Positions 24,957 through 35,305 of a stretch of DNA of 64,000 nucleotides are shown one piece after another (positions within the stretch are counted from its first letter, which is position 1; the number at the start of each line of letters is the position of its first letter). A program made the position numbers and the translations under genes. Source of the DNA: Providencia vermicola (GTDB taxonomy: Bacteria; Pseudomonadota; Gammaproteobacteria; Enterobacterales; Enterobacteriaceae); the NCBI RefSeq assembly GCF_010748935.1, contig NZ_CP048796.1, positions 2,793,001-2,857,000 on the forward strand, in the 5' to 3' direction. The notes under the pieces were generated by a model that was not told the DNA's origin, did no database searches, and saw only the letters and a program-made list of their open reading frames with translations.

Positions 24957-27714
24957 CAGCCTCATTAAGTCCTTTCTCTTGAGCCATTTTTGGTGGTAGT
25001 GGAGAAAAATAACCAACAACTAAAATAAGTATTGCGACAACAATAAAGCTTATAGCGCGGAATAAACCGTCCTGCCCATAGATATCAACCAAGAATAATT
25101 TCACGACTACACAGGCAAAAATTCCCGCGCCAAACAGCCAACTGAGACGGTTTTGTTTGAGGCTGGCAAAAATCATAAAAGCTAAAGCAGCTAATGACCA
25201 ACTAATAGAAAGAATAGTTTGCACCAAGCGAGAATCAAAGAGTGCTTGAGCATTCCAGTTAATCTCGGCAAAATCAGATATTGCTCGAAGCATAATGCCA
25301 TTAAACCATAATATGCTCAGAACAATAGCAGCAAGACTTAATCCCCTAATAACCCAGAGATCGAACACCCTTATTTTTTTCAATTTTTGTACTAAACCAC
25401 GACGCATCAATAGTAATGATGCGATGCTAAATAACCCAGCTTCATCTAATGGATTAATCAGAGGAACATAATTCCAGAATGTCAGTTTGCCATCCTCTAA
25501 ATTAGCGACAAATGACAACACAATAAGCACAAGAATAACTGGCAAGAAGCTATACCAATAAATAATACCATTTCGCTTCATTGGTGGCATTTTTTGGCTT
25601 TGTAGCCAATACAACACTAGCGTCGTTAAGGTTATCGTCATGACATAAATAAAATAACCTAACTCATTCATCCCCCAAGGGAGGATCGCAACAAACCAAT
25701 TCACTTGTGCCGCAATAAACGCGATGATTAGCCAAAATGTTGCGCCATGGAGAATACGTTGCATCCAAATATAATGCGCTTTTTGGGCATGCATGGCGAA
25801 TAACACCGAACTACCCAACATGACGGGCCAAATAAGAGACCCCTCTCCTCTACCCATAGGGTTTTCATCTTGAATAAAATCTACGGCAAGATAGTAATAC
25901 CCCACCAGCCAAATAAAGGACTGACACAATAATAGTGCAATCCAATCAGCTTTAATGGCTAATATTCGCCAGAGCCAGGCAGAAATAATCACTAATGCCA
26001 TAATGATGAAGCTTTCAGATTCCCCACTCCAAGACAAAATATCCGTTATGGCTGGGAGCCAAAAATACCAAACGGCTAATCCTAGAAGTAATAACCCATG
26101 GCTCACAATATTGAAGTTGGTTGACGTTTCACGTCGAACATGGAACATAGCCCCTGCACTAAAACAGGCTGCTAACAAAACAGGAACCATATAAACACTG
26201 GAACGGCTCCAAGTATATAGTGAGAAACCACCTAATAGCGTTATCGCACTCACTAAAATAAGCAATACTCCAACTGTAGACAATTTTTTATTTTGTACCG
26301 AAAACCCATAATACAGCAGCAATAGCCCTTCAATAGACCAAATAATAGATGTCCATTCGAATGAAAGCGCCAAGGGTATCGCTAACGAGACAAAACTTGC
26401 CCCAATAATCATATTTCCCAATGCAAGTTCTTTTCCGATGGCTGCATATTTTTTATGGATCCGGAAACCGGCCAATAAATAAAATGCGCCAAGCAACAAT
26501 GCAACAAATGCAGGAACAACATTGATTTGCCAAGAAATAGCATACTGTATCGCAAGGCTAATAAAAGGAGGTACAAATAATAACGTATTATCAACAACTA
26601 ATTGCTTATCATGTGGGTAACGTAAAGCAAATAGTTGCGTTAACACATTAAAGACAATCAAATTTGCAATAAGAAAAATTTGGCTAGAGACATAATAGTC
26701 AGTTTGATAGTATTCCCAACCCCATAGAACCGCGACAAAATAAGTCATAAACATACCGACTAGATTAAGCGGGCGCCAAGCTTGCCAGACACTAATAATT
26801 AAGATAGCGACAGATAGCATCAAATAATAGGAGAAGAGAAATATATGATTACCACCACCAGTAGACAGCAGGATAGGTGCTAAATATCCGCCGAGCGAGG
26901 CTAAAATCGCTAAGCTGATCGCTCGTTGCGATAAGGCAAGCACAATACTGACGGCACAAATTATCAGCATTGCCACAAATGCCATACCGTATGGCAGTAG
27001 CGAATACATTTTAAATGCTGCAATAACGGTTATATAAAAACACCCTACGGCGCCACCTTGTAATATTAATGCAAATAACGTCTTTTTATGCCGTAAATAC
27101 CAACCGATACCAAGCAGTAACAAACAACCAATCGAACTGACTATTAAACGTAATTGTGGGGATAATACGTTATTTTGTACGCCAAATTTCAATAAATATG
27201 CGATACCAAAAAATAATAATAAAATACCGATTTTAGCAAGCGGATTACCTTTCCAAACCCAGCTAAAAAAGTGACTAAATAAAGACCAATTACTGTCATT
27301 TTGTAATTGCGTTTTATTATTTGCACGACGCTCAAAGCGATTAACATCCACGGGTGTTTGCGATTCCTGTGCTGACATTATTACGCCAGTTTGCGAATGC
27401 GGCTCCAATGATGCATTTGTGGTTGAATGACCAGTTAAACTGTGTGGATAATGAGGAGTTTCTTGAAATAAAATTGGCGGCGTTTGTTTTTTTTCTGACG
27501 AGGCCATTTCCGCTGTATGGACTAGCTCCGATTGGCTATTTTCCAAGCTCCCAGCATCAGGCTTTAACGCTTGTTCTAATGAAATAACGCGTTGATTTAA
27601 CTCTGATAGCTGAGATCTCATTCGACTTACGCGATGCATCGCAATAATGGCAAGTATAGGTGAAACTACCATTAAAAGAATAACTACGAACCCTACTAGT
27701 ATCAAAATATCCAC
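24940..27714 (-). CDS. DUF2339 family polytopic membrane protein
   Basis: This 924-residue protein starts with a membrane segment and a coiled coil (MRSQLSELNQRVISLEQAL), then a variable linker to about residue 145, then twenty or more membrane segments. NPLAKIGILLLFFGIAYLLK and SLGGYLAPILLSTGGGNH are DUF2339 signatures. It overlaps the DUF3999 gene, so the pair is probably co-translated and may form one envelope complex. No catalytic motif is seen. What it does is not known. Confidence 0.8.
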   Translation of the reverse strand: MDILILVGFVVILLMVVSPILAIIAMHRVSRMRSQLSELNQRVISLEQALKPDAGSLENSQSELVHTAEMASSEKKQTPPILFQETPHYPHSLTGHSTTNASLEPHSQTGVIMSAQESQTPVDVNRFERRANNKTQLQNDSNWSLFSHFFSWVWKGNPLAKIGILLLFFGIAYLLKFGVQNNVLSPQLRLIVSSIGCLLLLGIGWYLRHKKTLFALILQGGAVGCFYITVIAAFKMYSLLPYGMAFVAMLIICAVSIVLALSQRAISLAILASLGGYLAPILLSTGGGNHIFLFSYYLMLSVAILIISVWQAWRPLNLVGMFMTYFVAVLWGWEYYQTDYYVSSQIFLIANLIVFNVLTQLFALRYPHDKQLVVDNTLLFVPPFISLAIQYAISWQINVVPAFVALLLGAFYLLAGFRIHKKYAAIGKELALGNMIIGASFVSLAIPLALSFEWTSIIWSIEGLLLLYYGFSVQNKKLSTVGVLLILVSAITLLGGFSLYTWSRSSVYMVPVLLAACFSAGAMFHVRRETSTNFNIVSHGLLLLGLAVWYFWLPAITDILSWSGESESFIIMALVIISAWLWRILAIKADWIALLLCQSFIWLVGYYYLAVDFIQDENPMGRGEGSLIWPVMLGSSVLFAMHAQKAHYIWMQRILHGATFWLIIAFIAAQVNWFVAILPWGMNELGYFIYVMTITLTTLVLYWLQSQKMPPMKRNGIIYWYSFLPVILVLIVLSFVANLEDGKLTFWNYVPLINPLDEAGLFSIASLLLMRRGLVQKLKKIRVFDLWVIRGLSLAAIVLSILWFNGIMLRAISDFAEINWNAQALFDSRLVQTILSISWSLAALAFMIFASLKQNRLSWLFGAGIFACVVVKLFLVDIYGQDGLFRAISFIVVAILILVVGYFSPLPPKMAQEKGLNEADDETK

Positions 27715-28251
27715 AAATAGGCTTCCCTCATCATTAAATTAGCCAAAAAAGAGCATCTAAATATTGGACTAGTGTAGATAGCATTCTACCTATTGCCAAC
27801 TAGCTGTAATAAATTATTACAAATTAAAGCCAAGGCTGAACAATACCTCAAAATACTAGTCAAAAAAAGAGTTATTATGAACAGTAGGTCACTATCCGTA
27901 GTCGAGTCAAGACTGTTCTAAAATAGCGTTATTTTATTGTAAAAATGACCCTCATTTTATGTTTACTTATTATTAAGAACCTCTTTTTTTGTCATTAACG
28001 ACCTTATTTAATAGATAATGATTATTTTTCCATATTTTCTAATTTATTTGTGATATTTATATATTTGCGTTATTAAAAATTAGCGCTAATTAATAATACA
28101 GTGAACACTACCACTAAAAGAGGTACTGCCCGTACACTTGAAATCAGCACAAATAAGATTATCTAAATAAGATAATTTTTTAAGTGGTGAATTTTCGTGC
28201 GTCATAATTTGTCTATTCGGGTAATATTTTATTTCATCTCATGAGGACATT
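27715..28251. other. AT-rich divergent intergenic region
   Basis: No reading frame of note occurs between the DUF2339 gene and the AEC carrier, which diverge, so both promoters should lie here. The only clear structure is TTATCT-AAATA-AGATAA followed by six T at 28159-28181, about 70 bases before the carrier ATG; it could be a weak attenuator or an operator. Confidence 0.5.
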
Positions 28252-29175
28252 ATGTTATTACAAGTAATAATGGCCGCACTTGGACCAATCATTCTCGGTT
28301 TAGCGGTCGGTTGGCTATCAGGAAAATACGGCTTTATAAAACGTGAATATTCCCAAGCATTTGCTGACTTTGTTGTTAAAATTGCACTACCTTTTGCCCT
28401 ATTCCTTGCCGCAGCACAAGCCCCACCTTCTGTGCTGCTCAATATTGACTATCTATTAGCATTAGCTGTTGGCTTGATCGTTTCTTATATAATCGGTTTC
28501 TTAGTCGGTAAAGTTTTTTTCCGACATAATAAAAAAGACTCAGCGATGCAAGCGCTATCCGTTTCTTTCCCTGATATGGCCTACTGTGGGCCACCGGTGC
28601 TTTTAGCAACAGTAGGTTCATCTGGTCTTATTGCGATGGTGCTAGGAAATTTAATTTATACCATTATTATCATTCCTTTTACCCTGTTGCTGATTAGTGG
28701 CAAGCAACAAAACAACGGTATTTTAAAATCAATTGGTAAAGCCGTCGCACAACCGTTAGTGTTCCTACCTATTCTAGGTGCCTTATTCGCTATTTTTGGC
28801 GTTAAGTTACCTGAAATACTGCAAAACTCAGTAAACGAATTAGGTAAAACAGCGGGAGGGGTCGCATTATTCTTCCTAGGCTTACTACTGTCTGGAATTA
28901 AGCTAAAAATTAGCGTCGAGATCGTTTTCAACGTCTTTGTGAAGAACTTTATGCAAGCTGCCTTAATACTGGGAACCGGTATTGCTCTTGGCTTACAAGG
29001 CGATATGTTAAAATCTGCCTTTATTATTGGGGTATTGCCGACAGCGACAGCCGTTCCAGCATTAGCCATCAGTAATAAGGCTTATACTGAGACTGCGGCA
29101 GGAACCGTATTACTCAGTACACTCGCCGCTTTAATTTCGATTATTGGCGGTATTGCGATCGTTGAAGCGCTATAA
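28252..29175 (+). CDS. AEC family transporter (auxin efflux carrier type)
   Basis: The 307-residue protein has about ten membrane segments in two inverted halves, with the AEC core motifs ALPFALFLAAAQ, SFPDMAYCGPPVLLATVGSSG and, near the end, FIIGVLPTATAVPALAIS. Bacterial relatives move malonate, malate or other small acids. No linked catabolic gene indicates the substrate. A strong terminator follows. Confidence 0.85.
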   Translation: MLLQVIMAALGPIILGLAVGWLSGKYGFIKREYSQAFADFVVKIALPFALFLAAAQAPPSVLLNIDYLLALAVGLIVSYIIGFLVGKVFFRHNKKDSAMQALSVSFPDMAYCGPPVLLATVGSSGLIAMVLGNLIYTIIIIPFTLLLISGKQQNNGILKSIGKAVAQPLVFLPILGALFAIFGVKLPEILQNSVNELGKTAGGVALFFLGLLLSGIKLKISVEIVFNVFVKNFMQAALILGTGIALGLQGDMLKSAFIIGVLPTATAVPALAISNKAYTETAAGTVLLSTLAALISIIGGIAIVEAL

Positions 29176-29182
29176 CACACAG

Positions 29183-29206
29183 GCAGGCTACTAATAGCCT
29201 GCTTTT
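29183..29206 (+). terminator. Rho-independent terminator after the AEC gene
   Basis: GCAGGCTA and TAGCCTGC form an eight-base stem with loop CTAA, followed by TTTTCTTTTA. Confidence 0.9.
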
Positions 29207-29310
29207 CTTTTATTTCTCCAGCCGCTTTCCTCACCAACGATTTGCCAGATAGATCACAAAAAAAGTATTATATGTCTAGATATGATGTTTTACTATTCAG
29301 GGAATAAATA

Positions 29311-30294
29311 ATGCAAATTAGCGATGAACTAGCTTATGCAATCGCTTCCGTTACAGAAGTTGCAGCTTTAGCAGCTCACGATTGGGTGGGTAAACAAGAT
29401 AAACATGCGGCAGATAAAGCCGCCGTCGAAGCAATGCGTAATCGCCTTAACGCCATTGATTTTCACGGGCAAGTGGTGATTGGTGAAGGTGAAATTGATG
29501 AAGCGCCTATGCTGTATATTGGGGAACAGGTTGGAAACCCTTCTGCAAAACAGAAGTTAGATATCGCTGTTGACCCTATCGATGGTACGCGCATGGTTGC
29601 CTGTAATGAACATAATGCGATTGCGGTACTAGCCGCAGCCCCAACAGGCGCTCTTTTACAAGCACCAGATATGTACATGGAAAAATTGGTTGTCGGCAAA
29701 GAGGCTAAAGGTGCGGTCCATCTTGCCAATCCATTAGAAAAAAACCTTGAGAATTTGTCATCTGCACTCAATAAACCCATTGCTGATCTATCAATTGCTA
29801 TTTTAGATAAGCCTCGCCACCAGCATATTATGCAAACACTACGTCATTTTGGCGTGAATGTTGTTACCATCCCCGATGGCGATGTTTTAGCTTCACTATT
29901 AGCTATATTGCCAGAGCAACCTATCGATATGATGTATGGCACGGGTGGTGCCCCCGAAGGGATTATTAGTGCTGCTATTGCACGTGCGCTAGGTGGAGAC
30001 ATGCAAGCCCGCTTAGTTACCCGAACTTTAGCGAAAGGCGATAGCCCAGAAAATAGATTATTAGCCGAACAAGAAGCGTTACGTTGCCAGCAAATGGGTG
30101 TCGCTATCGGCGAGATACTGACGTTAGAGACGATGGTCAGTACCGATGATGTTATGTTTGCCGCCACCGCCATTACTCCTACCGTATTAATGTCAGGGAT
30201 CGCTTATAACGCGAATGGCCGTACTTCAAGTACACTATTAATTAATGGTAATAATCGTTCATTAAAAATAATTAACAACCGTCACTTCAACTAA
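29311..30294 (+). CDS. glpX: Class II fructose-1,6-bisphosphatase (GlpX/YggF type)
   Basis: The 327-residue protein has the class II FBPase motifs: VIGEGEIDEAPMLYIGE near residue 54, DIAVDPIDGTRM near 86, APDMYMEKLVVG near 118, IPDGDV near 188 and GTGGAPEGIISAA near 213. It hydrolyses fructose 1,6-bisphosphate in gluconeogenesis using divalent metal. It is not linked to glpFK, and it differs from E. coli GlpX, so it may be the YggF-like paralogue. Confidence 0.85.
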   Translation: MQISDELAYAIASVTEVAALAAHDWVGKQDKHAADKAAVEAMRNRLNAIDFHGQVVIGEGEIDEAPMLYIGEQVGNPSAKQKLDIAVDPIDGTRMVACNEHNAIAVLAAAPTGALLQAPDMYMEKLVVGKEAKGAVHLANPLEKNLENLSSALNKPIADLSIAILDKPRHQHIMQTLRHFGVNVVTIPDGDVLASLLAILPEQPIDMMYGTGGAPEGIISAAIARALGGDMQARLVTRTLAKGDSPENRLLAEQEALRCQQMGVAIGEILTLETMVSTDDVMFAATAITPTVLMSGIAYNANGRTSSTLLINGNNRSLKIINNRHFN

Positions 30295-30306
30295 CGGCCT
30301 CTCCTA

Positions 30307-30337
30307 AAACTGGTATTTTGGTTAAGTACCAGTTTCT
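30307..30337 (+). terminator. Terminator after the fructose-bisphosphatase gene
   Basis: AAACTGGTA and TACCAGTTT form a nine-base stem around an 11-base loop, followed by a short pyrimidine tract, 12 bases past the stop. Confidence 0.65.
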
Positions 30338-30482
30338 TCACACGCATTTATTGCGTAAAGATAACTATACGATAGACATAATTGGCAATAATTTACGCCT
30401 TCACATTTCATCATTAATCTTCTAGTTTTATATAAGGACTCTCTTTAATCAATCTATAATGTCATCTAATAATGGAGTATTT

Positions 30483-30971
30483 ATGAAATTGAAACCTTTT
30501 ATTGCCGCTATCATTGCGCTGTCTAGTGTTGCGGCGTTCACAGTCCAAGCTAATACAAATTCAACAGCCTCTGTTGGTTTATCAGCTTCTGTCGAAAAGA
30601 AACTCAATGCGTATGAAGATATCATGGTAGATAAAGTGTGGGTGACAACAGAAGCACTTGATCAAGACAAAAAACGTGTTGACCCTGCCAATGAGCAAGT
30701 GGCTAATTTCTTCGGACTTGCGGAATACTACCCAGATGGTACTTTTAAGATGACCACTTTAGAGGGTAAGCCGAAAATGCAAGGTGACTGGTCATTCAGT
30801 GAAGATGGAAAAAGCCGTTCCCTTACCGCCAAAAATGATAAGGGTGAAGTATTATTTACTCGCGTTGTCGAAAACGTGACGGTGACTCCAGAGGAATACA
30901 CTTACCGCATCTATCCATCACAAGACGATACCTCAAAATATGTTGATATCGTCCATAAAGTGAAAAAATAA
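30483..30971 (+). CDS. DUF4822 family secreted protein
   Basis: This 162-residue protein has a signal peptide (cleavage likely after VQA, near residue 23) and a lipocalin-like mature domain: NFFGLAEYYPDGTFKMTTLEGKPKMQGDWSF followed by VTPEEYTYRIYPSQDD. ATG 30483 sits behind GGAG; the upstream frame from 30459 would bury the signal. The match to DUF4822 is from recall of the family pattern. Periplasmic or secreted; function unknown. Confidence 0.75.
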   Translation: MKLKPFIAAIIALSSVAAFTVQANTNSTASVGLSASVEKKLNAYEDIMVDKVWVTTEALDQDKKRVDPANEQVANFFGLAEYYPDGTFKMTTLEGKPKMQGDWSFSEDGKSRSLTAKNDKGEVLFTRVVENVTVTPEEYTYRIYPSQDDTSKYVDIVHKVKK

Positions 30972-30986
30972 TTTTTCATAAATAAC

Positions 30987-31010
30987 AAAAGGGCCTGTTT
31001 CGGCCCTTTT
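30987..31010. terminator. Bidirectional terminator between the DUF4822 gene and dtpA
   Basis: AAAAGGGCC and GGCCCTTTT form a nine-base stem with loop TGTTTC. It serves the converging genes on both sides. Confidence 0.93.
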
Positions 31011-31037
31011 ATTGAATCATCGAGCAATAAAATTCGT

Positions 31038-32507
31038 TTAATCACGCTCTAATGTCATACGATTTAACATTGGTGCGGTGACGACCATCAAAATCGCAAT
31101 CACACCTGTAACAACACCTATTTTCAAGAACACATCACTGTACACCGCCAGAGAATCAACAGAACTCGTGAGTTCCCCTTTTGGCACTGCTGCCATAGAA
31201 GCAACATAACCAGCAATAAATGCCGCTGCGGAGTTTGTTAAGAACCATGACCCCATGATAAAGCCCATTAAACGTTGTGGAACTAATTGTGCCACCATCG
31301 CCAGACCTAAACCAGAAATCATCAATTCACCGATACTTTGGAAGCCGTAGCAGATGATCAACCAATTGACTGACACAATACCCGCTTCGTTAGCGAATTT
31401 TGCACCCAATGGCAACACAAGGAAGGCCGCAGAGCAAAGCAGCATACCAATAGCAAATTTATGCGGCATCGGTAGATGGTCGCCCATCTTATTATAAATA
31501 GCCGCAAGGATCGGACTACCAATCATAATCCACAGTGGGTTTAAAGCTTGATACTGTGCAGGCTCAACGCTGAAACCTAAAACTTCATGTTCAACGTTAT
31601 GTAACGCAAAGAAGTTAAGAGATGTTGGCATCTGACTATACAAAACAAAGAACACAATCGCTTCTAACATCAGGATCAGCGCAACGATCATACGGCGACG
31701 TGCTATTCCATCTAACGCGACCGTTTCTTTAATAAAGATAACAATGATACCTAATGAAATAATCCCTAGCGCTGCACGAGCAATATCCATGTTGTGCAGT
31801 AGCCAAGTTGAAATCGCAATCAGTGCAACAATACCAACGAGCGTGGCTAAGAGCTTTGAAATGACCATGGGTACAAAGTCAGGCTTAGAGCCATGAGCCG
31901 CGACCCATTTTTTGCACATAAAGAAGTTAATCAAGGTGATAACAAGACCAACAACACTGAGTGAGAATGCAATATCCCAACCATAATGTTTGGCTAACCA
32001 CGGTGTTGCTAACATAGAGAAGAAGGAACCAATGTTAACAGACATATAGTACATCGTGAATGCACCATCCAAACGTGGATCGTCTTTAGCATAACAGGTT
32101 GATAATAATGATGATGGGTTAGCTTTAAACAAGCCGTTACCTACGGCGATGGTTGCCAAACCGACATATACCATGGAGACATCATGGTCAGAATAGGCCA
32201 CTAAAGCATAACCGGCGATTAAAACCAGCGTACCAAGCACAATAACACGTTTAGTACCTAGGATTTTATCACCTAACCAGCCTCCTATCGCCACAAAGCC
32301 ATATACTAAAGCAGCAAAAGCAGAAAACAGCGTAATTGACTCTGTTTCTGACATTCCCAGCACTTGGCTAAGATAAATAGGAAGGATCCCCTGAAGACCG
32401 TAATAACCGAAACGCTCCCAGAGTTCGATGGAGAATATAAGATAGAACGAGCGAGGTTGCTTAAACGCGTTAAGACTGATTTCCTCTTTGTTGTTAGTTG
32501 TGGACAC
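31038..32507 (-). CDS. dtpA: Proton-dependent di/tripeptide permease DtpA
   Basis: This 489-residue POT-family protein closely follows E. coli DtpA from the N-terminus ([20 protein letters not shown]) through the ExxERFxYYG signature ([10 protein letters not shown]) and [20 protein letters not shown]. It imports di- and tripeptides with protons through about 14 membrane segments. A GAGG-like site precedes the ATG. The 5' flank is unusually long. Confidence 0.95.
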   Translation of the reverse strand: MSTTNNKEEISLNAFKQPRSFYLIFSIELWERFGYYGLQGILPIYLSQVLGMSETESITLFSAFAALVYGFVAIGGWLGDKILGTKRVIVLGTLVLIAGYALVAYSDHDVSMVYVGLATIAVGNGLFKANPSSLLSTCYAKDDPRLDGAFTMYYMSVNIGSFFSMLATPWLAKHYGWDIAFSLSVVGLVITLINFFMCKKWVAAHGSKPDFVPMVISKLLATLVGIVALIAISTWLLHNMDIARAALGIISLGIIVIFIKETVALDGIARRRMIVALILMLEAIVFFVLYSQMPTSLNFFALHNVEHEVLGFSVEPAQYQALNPLWIMIGSPILAAIYNKMGDHLPMPHKFAIGMLLCSAAFLVLPLGAKFANEAGIVSVNWLIICYGFQSIGELMISGLGLAMVAQLVPQRLMGFIMGSWFLTNSAAAFIAGYVASMAAVPKGELTSSVDSLAVYSDVFLKIGVVTGVIAILMVVTAPMLNRMTLERD

Positions 32508-33198
32508 TAGTTACCTCTATGACAACCTGTACGTAAGCAAAAAGCAAAATGGGGTACTGTCTGTACCCTCAGCATTGTTATTGTCTCAAGAATTAAAGTT
32601 GAAAAATCCAAACTTTGCGGGCTAATGACGTCAAAATCCCTGACCTTAGGCTCCATAGATTTAACCTTCAAAATTAACATCTCTGTGTGTAAAACGATGT
32701 TTATGAATCACAAACATAAAATTCAATGAGTTAAAGCAGATTTGATTATTTATTCAACATTTATAGGGATAAACACCGCTAGGAATGCGAAAATCAATTA
32801 AGCAATATACGCTATTTATGCACCAAAAATAAAGATTTAGCTAGCACTAATTACCTTATCAATAGTTTTATATCGTGATTAAGCTCACTTATACAGCCAG
32901 TTTCCCCCACCCACAACGAACATTAATTAATCAATTGTATATCATATGTTAAGCATATTGTTCTGATTTAAAGCGCATAGCGACAAAATTTATATCTCCT
33001 TGGTGCTAATGTGTAAATCAACTACACATTCTTATTTTTACTTCCATAAAACAGCCGTTGAATAGCGCTATTCGTCAAAACGTGTCGTTATCTCACACAC
33101 AATAATTTGATTAAAAATAAATCAACATAGAATATGAATAACAATGCAGACAACTAAGATGAAAAGGATAACGGGGGTTGTTGAGAGAAAATTTAGAT
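32508..33198. other. Long non-coding 5' flank of dtpA
   Basis: About 690 bases without a convincing reading frame. It is AT-rich and should hold the dtpA promoter and any regulator sites. I see no strong hairpin with a T-run and no repeat array in it. Confidence 0.5.
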
Positions 33199-33291
33199 AA
33201 AAAAAAGCCCAGCAAATCGGCTGGGCATAATGCATTCTACTTAAGGATCTTCGTTGCTACGAGTGAAACTCTCACTACTTAGATGCATTAT
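33199..33291 (-). ncRNA. Candidate structured small RNA with intrinsic terminator
   Basis: On the minus strand GCCCAGC-CGATTT-GCTGGGC followed by eight T (33199-33226) is a textbook terminator, yet no gene ends here: the nearest minus-strand gene upstream is beyond 34,600. Just 5' of it, ATAATGCAT (33283-33291) pairs with ATGCATTAT (33227-33235) in a nine-base closing stem enclosing AGTGA-GAGTT-TCACT. That is the layout of a roughly 100-nt regulatory RNA. I could not match it to any named RNA from memory, and the promoter is unclear. Confidence 0.5.
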
Positions 33292-33545
33292 TGCATTACT
33301 TCATGTAAAGAAATGAATATTGAGGGTAAATATATGAATGTTTACGCAAGCAAACAGATATACTTACTAATAAGACCTCTTACCCTTAATAAAGGTTCAT
33401 AATTTTTTCTTATTTCCTTGAAAAAATTCTCTGTTGACATCACCAAGCACGCTGTTCACGAAAAACGTCCTAGTTATATTCATTATTGCTTAAGTGAAAA
33501 CAGCAAGTTAACCTACTCGTAGAAAAAACGATAAAAGGGTCTCCC

Positions 33546-34571
33546 GTGAAAAATTTTTTGTTATCGCTGTTTATTATTTTCAATGCCTTCGCGCTGCACA
33601 GTTACGCTGAGCCAGCGCCTCAAGATAAACAAAAACTGTACGAAAATGCACAAAATGGGCAGGCCGAGGCACAATTCAACCTTGCTATGCTATATCAATC
33701 CGAAAACCAACTTGCCGATGCGGCTAAATGGTATCGTTTATCCGCAGAGCAAGGATTTACAAAGGCACAAATTAATCTCGCCCTTATGTATCAACAAGGT
33801 AAAGGGGTAGATAAGAATGAAGAGCAAATGCTGTTATGGATGAAAAAAGCCGCCATCGCCGGTGATCCTCTCGGTCAGTTAAATATGGCCGAATATTCTT
33901 TAACGGGGATACATAATTTACTGCCACAAAACAAACAGCACGCTGAAGAGTGGTTAGTTAAAGCCGCAGCACAACATTTCCAACCGGCTGAATTGATGCT
34001 GGCTTATTGGTATGAAAAAGGTATTGCAGTCACTGAAGATCCGCAAAAGGCCCAGCAAATCTATCTATCGTTGGCGAAACAAGATCAACCTCAAGCACTT
34101 TATCTATTAGGTTATCAGGCCGCGACTGGCATGTATGATAAAGTGAACTATCAACAAGCTTATCACTATTTTTCACGTTCAGCGCAGCTTGGTTTCTCTC
34201 CTGCACAAAATAGTTTAGGTATGCTGTATCTGCATGGACAAGGCGTCAAACAGGACATTAAATCTGCTATAAAATGGTTAACTTTGGCTTCTGAACAAGG
34301 TGAAATTTCGGCGCAATTTAACCTCGCTTTGATCTATGCTCGAGGCGATGGTGTAACTGCTGATCAAGCAAAAGCTTGCCACTGGTTTATTCGTGCGGCA
34401 CAACATGGCAGTGCTGACGCGCAGTATGCCACTGGTGCCTGTTACCAATATGGCATGGGCGTCAATCAGGATGATAAAAAAGCACTGTATTGGTACAAAC
34501 TCGCCGCCGCACACGGCAATGAAAGAGCAGAGAAAAAAGTGTTGATACTTGAAAATAATTTAAAAAAATAG
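33546..34571 (+). CDS. Sel1-repeat periplasmic protein
   Basis: The 341-residue protein has a signal peptide (cleavage likely after SYA, residue 21) followed by about eight Sel1-like repeats of roughly 36 residues, for example AQFNLAMLYQ, AQINLALMYQQGKGV, AQNSLGMLYLHGQGV and AQYATGACYQYGMGV. Such alpha/alpha solenoids mediate protein contacts, often with envelope or host factors. It is convergent with dpiA. The partner is unknown. The 250-base flank upstream beyond the candidate RNA holds no other gene. Confidence 0.88.
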   Translation: MKNFLLSLFIIFNAFALHSYAEPAPQDKQKLYENAQNGQAEAQFNLAMLYQSENQLADAAKWYRLSAEQGFTKAQINLALMYQQGKGVDKNEEQMLLWMKKAAIAGDPLGQLNMAEYSLTGIHNLLPQNKQHAEEWLVKAAAQHFQPAELMLAYWYEKGIAVTEDPQKAQQIYLSLAKQDQPQALYLLGYQAATGMYDKVNYQQAYHYFSRSAQLGFSPAQNSLGMLYLHGQGVKQDIKSAIKWLTLASEQGEISAQFNLALIYARGDGVTADQAKACHWFIRAAQHGSADAQYATGACYQYGMGVNQDDKKALYWYKLAAAHGNERAEKKVLILENNLKK

Positions 34572-34620
34572 TGTTAGTTGTCTGCATAAAAATCACGTTA
34601 TGCAGACGCTAATGATAAGC

Positions 34621-35304
34621 TTATTTTTGAACCGCGCGATAGATACGCTGAGGACGCCCTACCTTACCATACTCAATTTCTGCCTCTATTTTGTGTTGTG
34701 CCAAGCAGTACTCTAGATAACGACGCGCTGTAGTACGGCTGAGCTTGATAGTTTCCGCAATTGTTTCAGCAGTATGCTCCGCTTCTGGTTGCGTAAATAG
34801 TGACAAGACTTTTTCTAACGTTAACCCATCGATACCCGTTGGCAGTTCCTCTTTCGCTTCACCGCGTGCATATGTGTTAAACATATCATCAATTTGGCTC
34901 TGATTCGTTTTACGGCTCGCCTGCAAGACCGATTTACGTTGAATATAGCGATCCAGTGTCTGACCTAATCGCTCATAAGCAATAGGTTTCACCAAATAAT
35001 CAAAAACCCCTAAACGAATCGCTTCAGAGACAGTTTCCATATCACTCGCCGCCGTTGTAAAAACAATATCTGCGCTATTTCTTTCTTGGATTAATTCATG
35101 AACCAAATCTATCCCCTTTCCATCAGGTAGATAGTTATCCAGTAAGATCAGGTCAGGCTTCATATATTCGATCATTTTTTTGGCCTGTGCCAAGTCCCCT
35201 GCCACCCAAACTTTATCGCAAGCAGGATAGGATTTAATGTATTCGCCATGCATCTCAGCGAGCAGCAGTTCATCTTCCACAATGAGGATTTTTATCTTCA
35301 TCAT
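34621..35304 (-). CDS. dpiA: Response regulator DpiA (CitB) of the citrate system
   Basis: The 227-residue protein has an intact receiver (IVEDE near residue 8, phosphoacceptor in LLDNYLPDG near 57, FTTAASD near 84, KPIAYERLGQTLDR with Lys near 107) and the DpiA C-terminal helix-turn-helix with SRTTARRYLEYCLAQ and GKVGRPQRIYR. It matches E. coli DpiA over its length. With DpiB it senses citrate and activates the divergent cit operon. It starts one base after dpiB ends. Confidence 0.95.
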   Translation of the reverse strand: MMKIKILIVEDELLLAEMHGEYIKSYPACDKVWVAGDLAQAKKMIEYMKPDLILLDNYLPDGKGIDLVHELIQERNSADIVFTTAASDMETVSEAIRLGVFDYLVKPIAYERLGQTLDRYIQRKSVLQASRKTNQSQIDDMFNTYARGEAKEELPTGIDGLTLEKVLSLFTQPEAEHTAETIAETIKLSRTTARRYLEYCLAQHKIEAEIEYGKVGRPQRIYRAVQK

Positions 35305-35305
35305 T

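Noticed and set aside
28159-28181. Rho-independent terminator
   Set aside because: The stem is only six A/T-rich pairs and lies in a leader upstream of a gene; kept only as a note in the intergenic entry.
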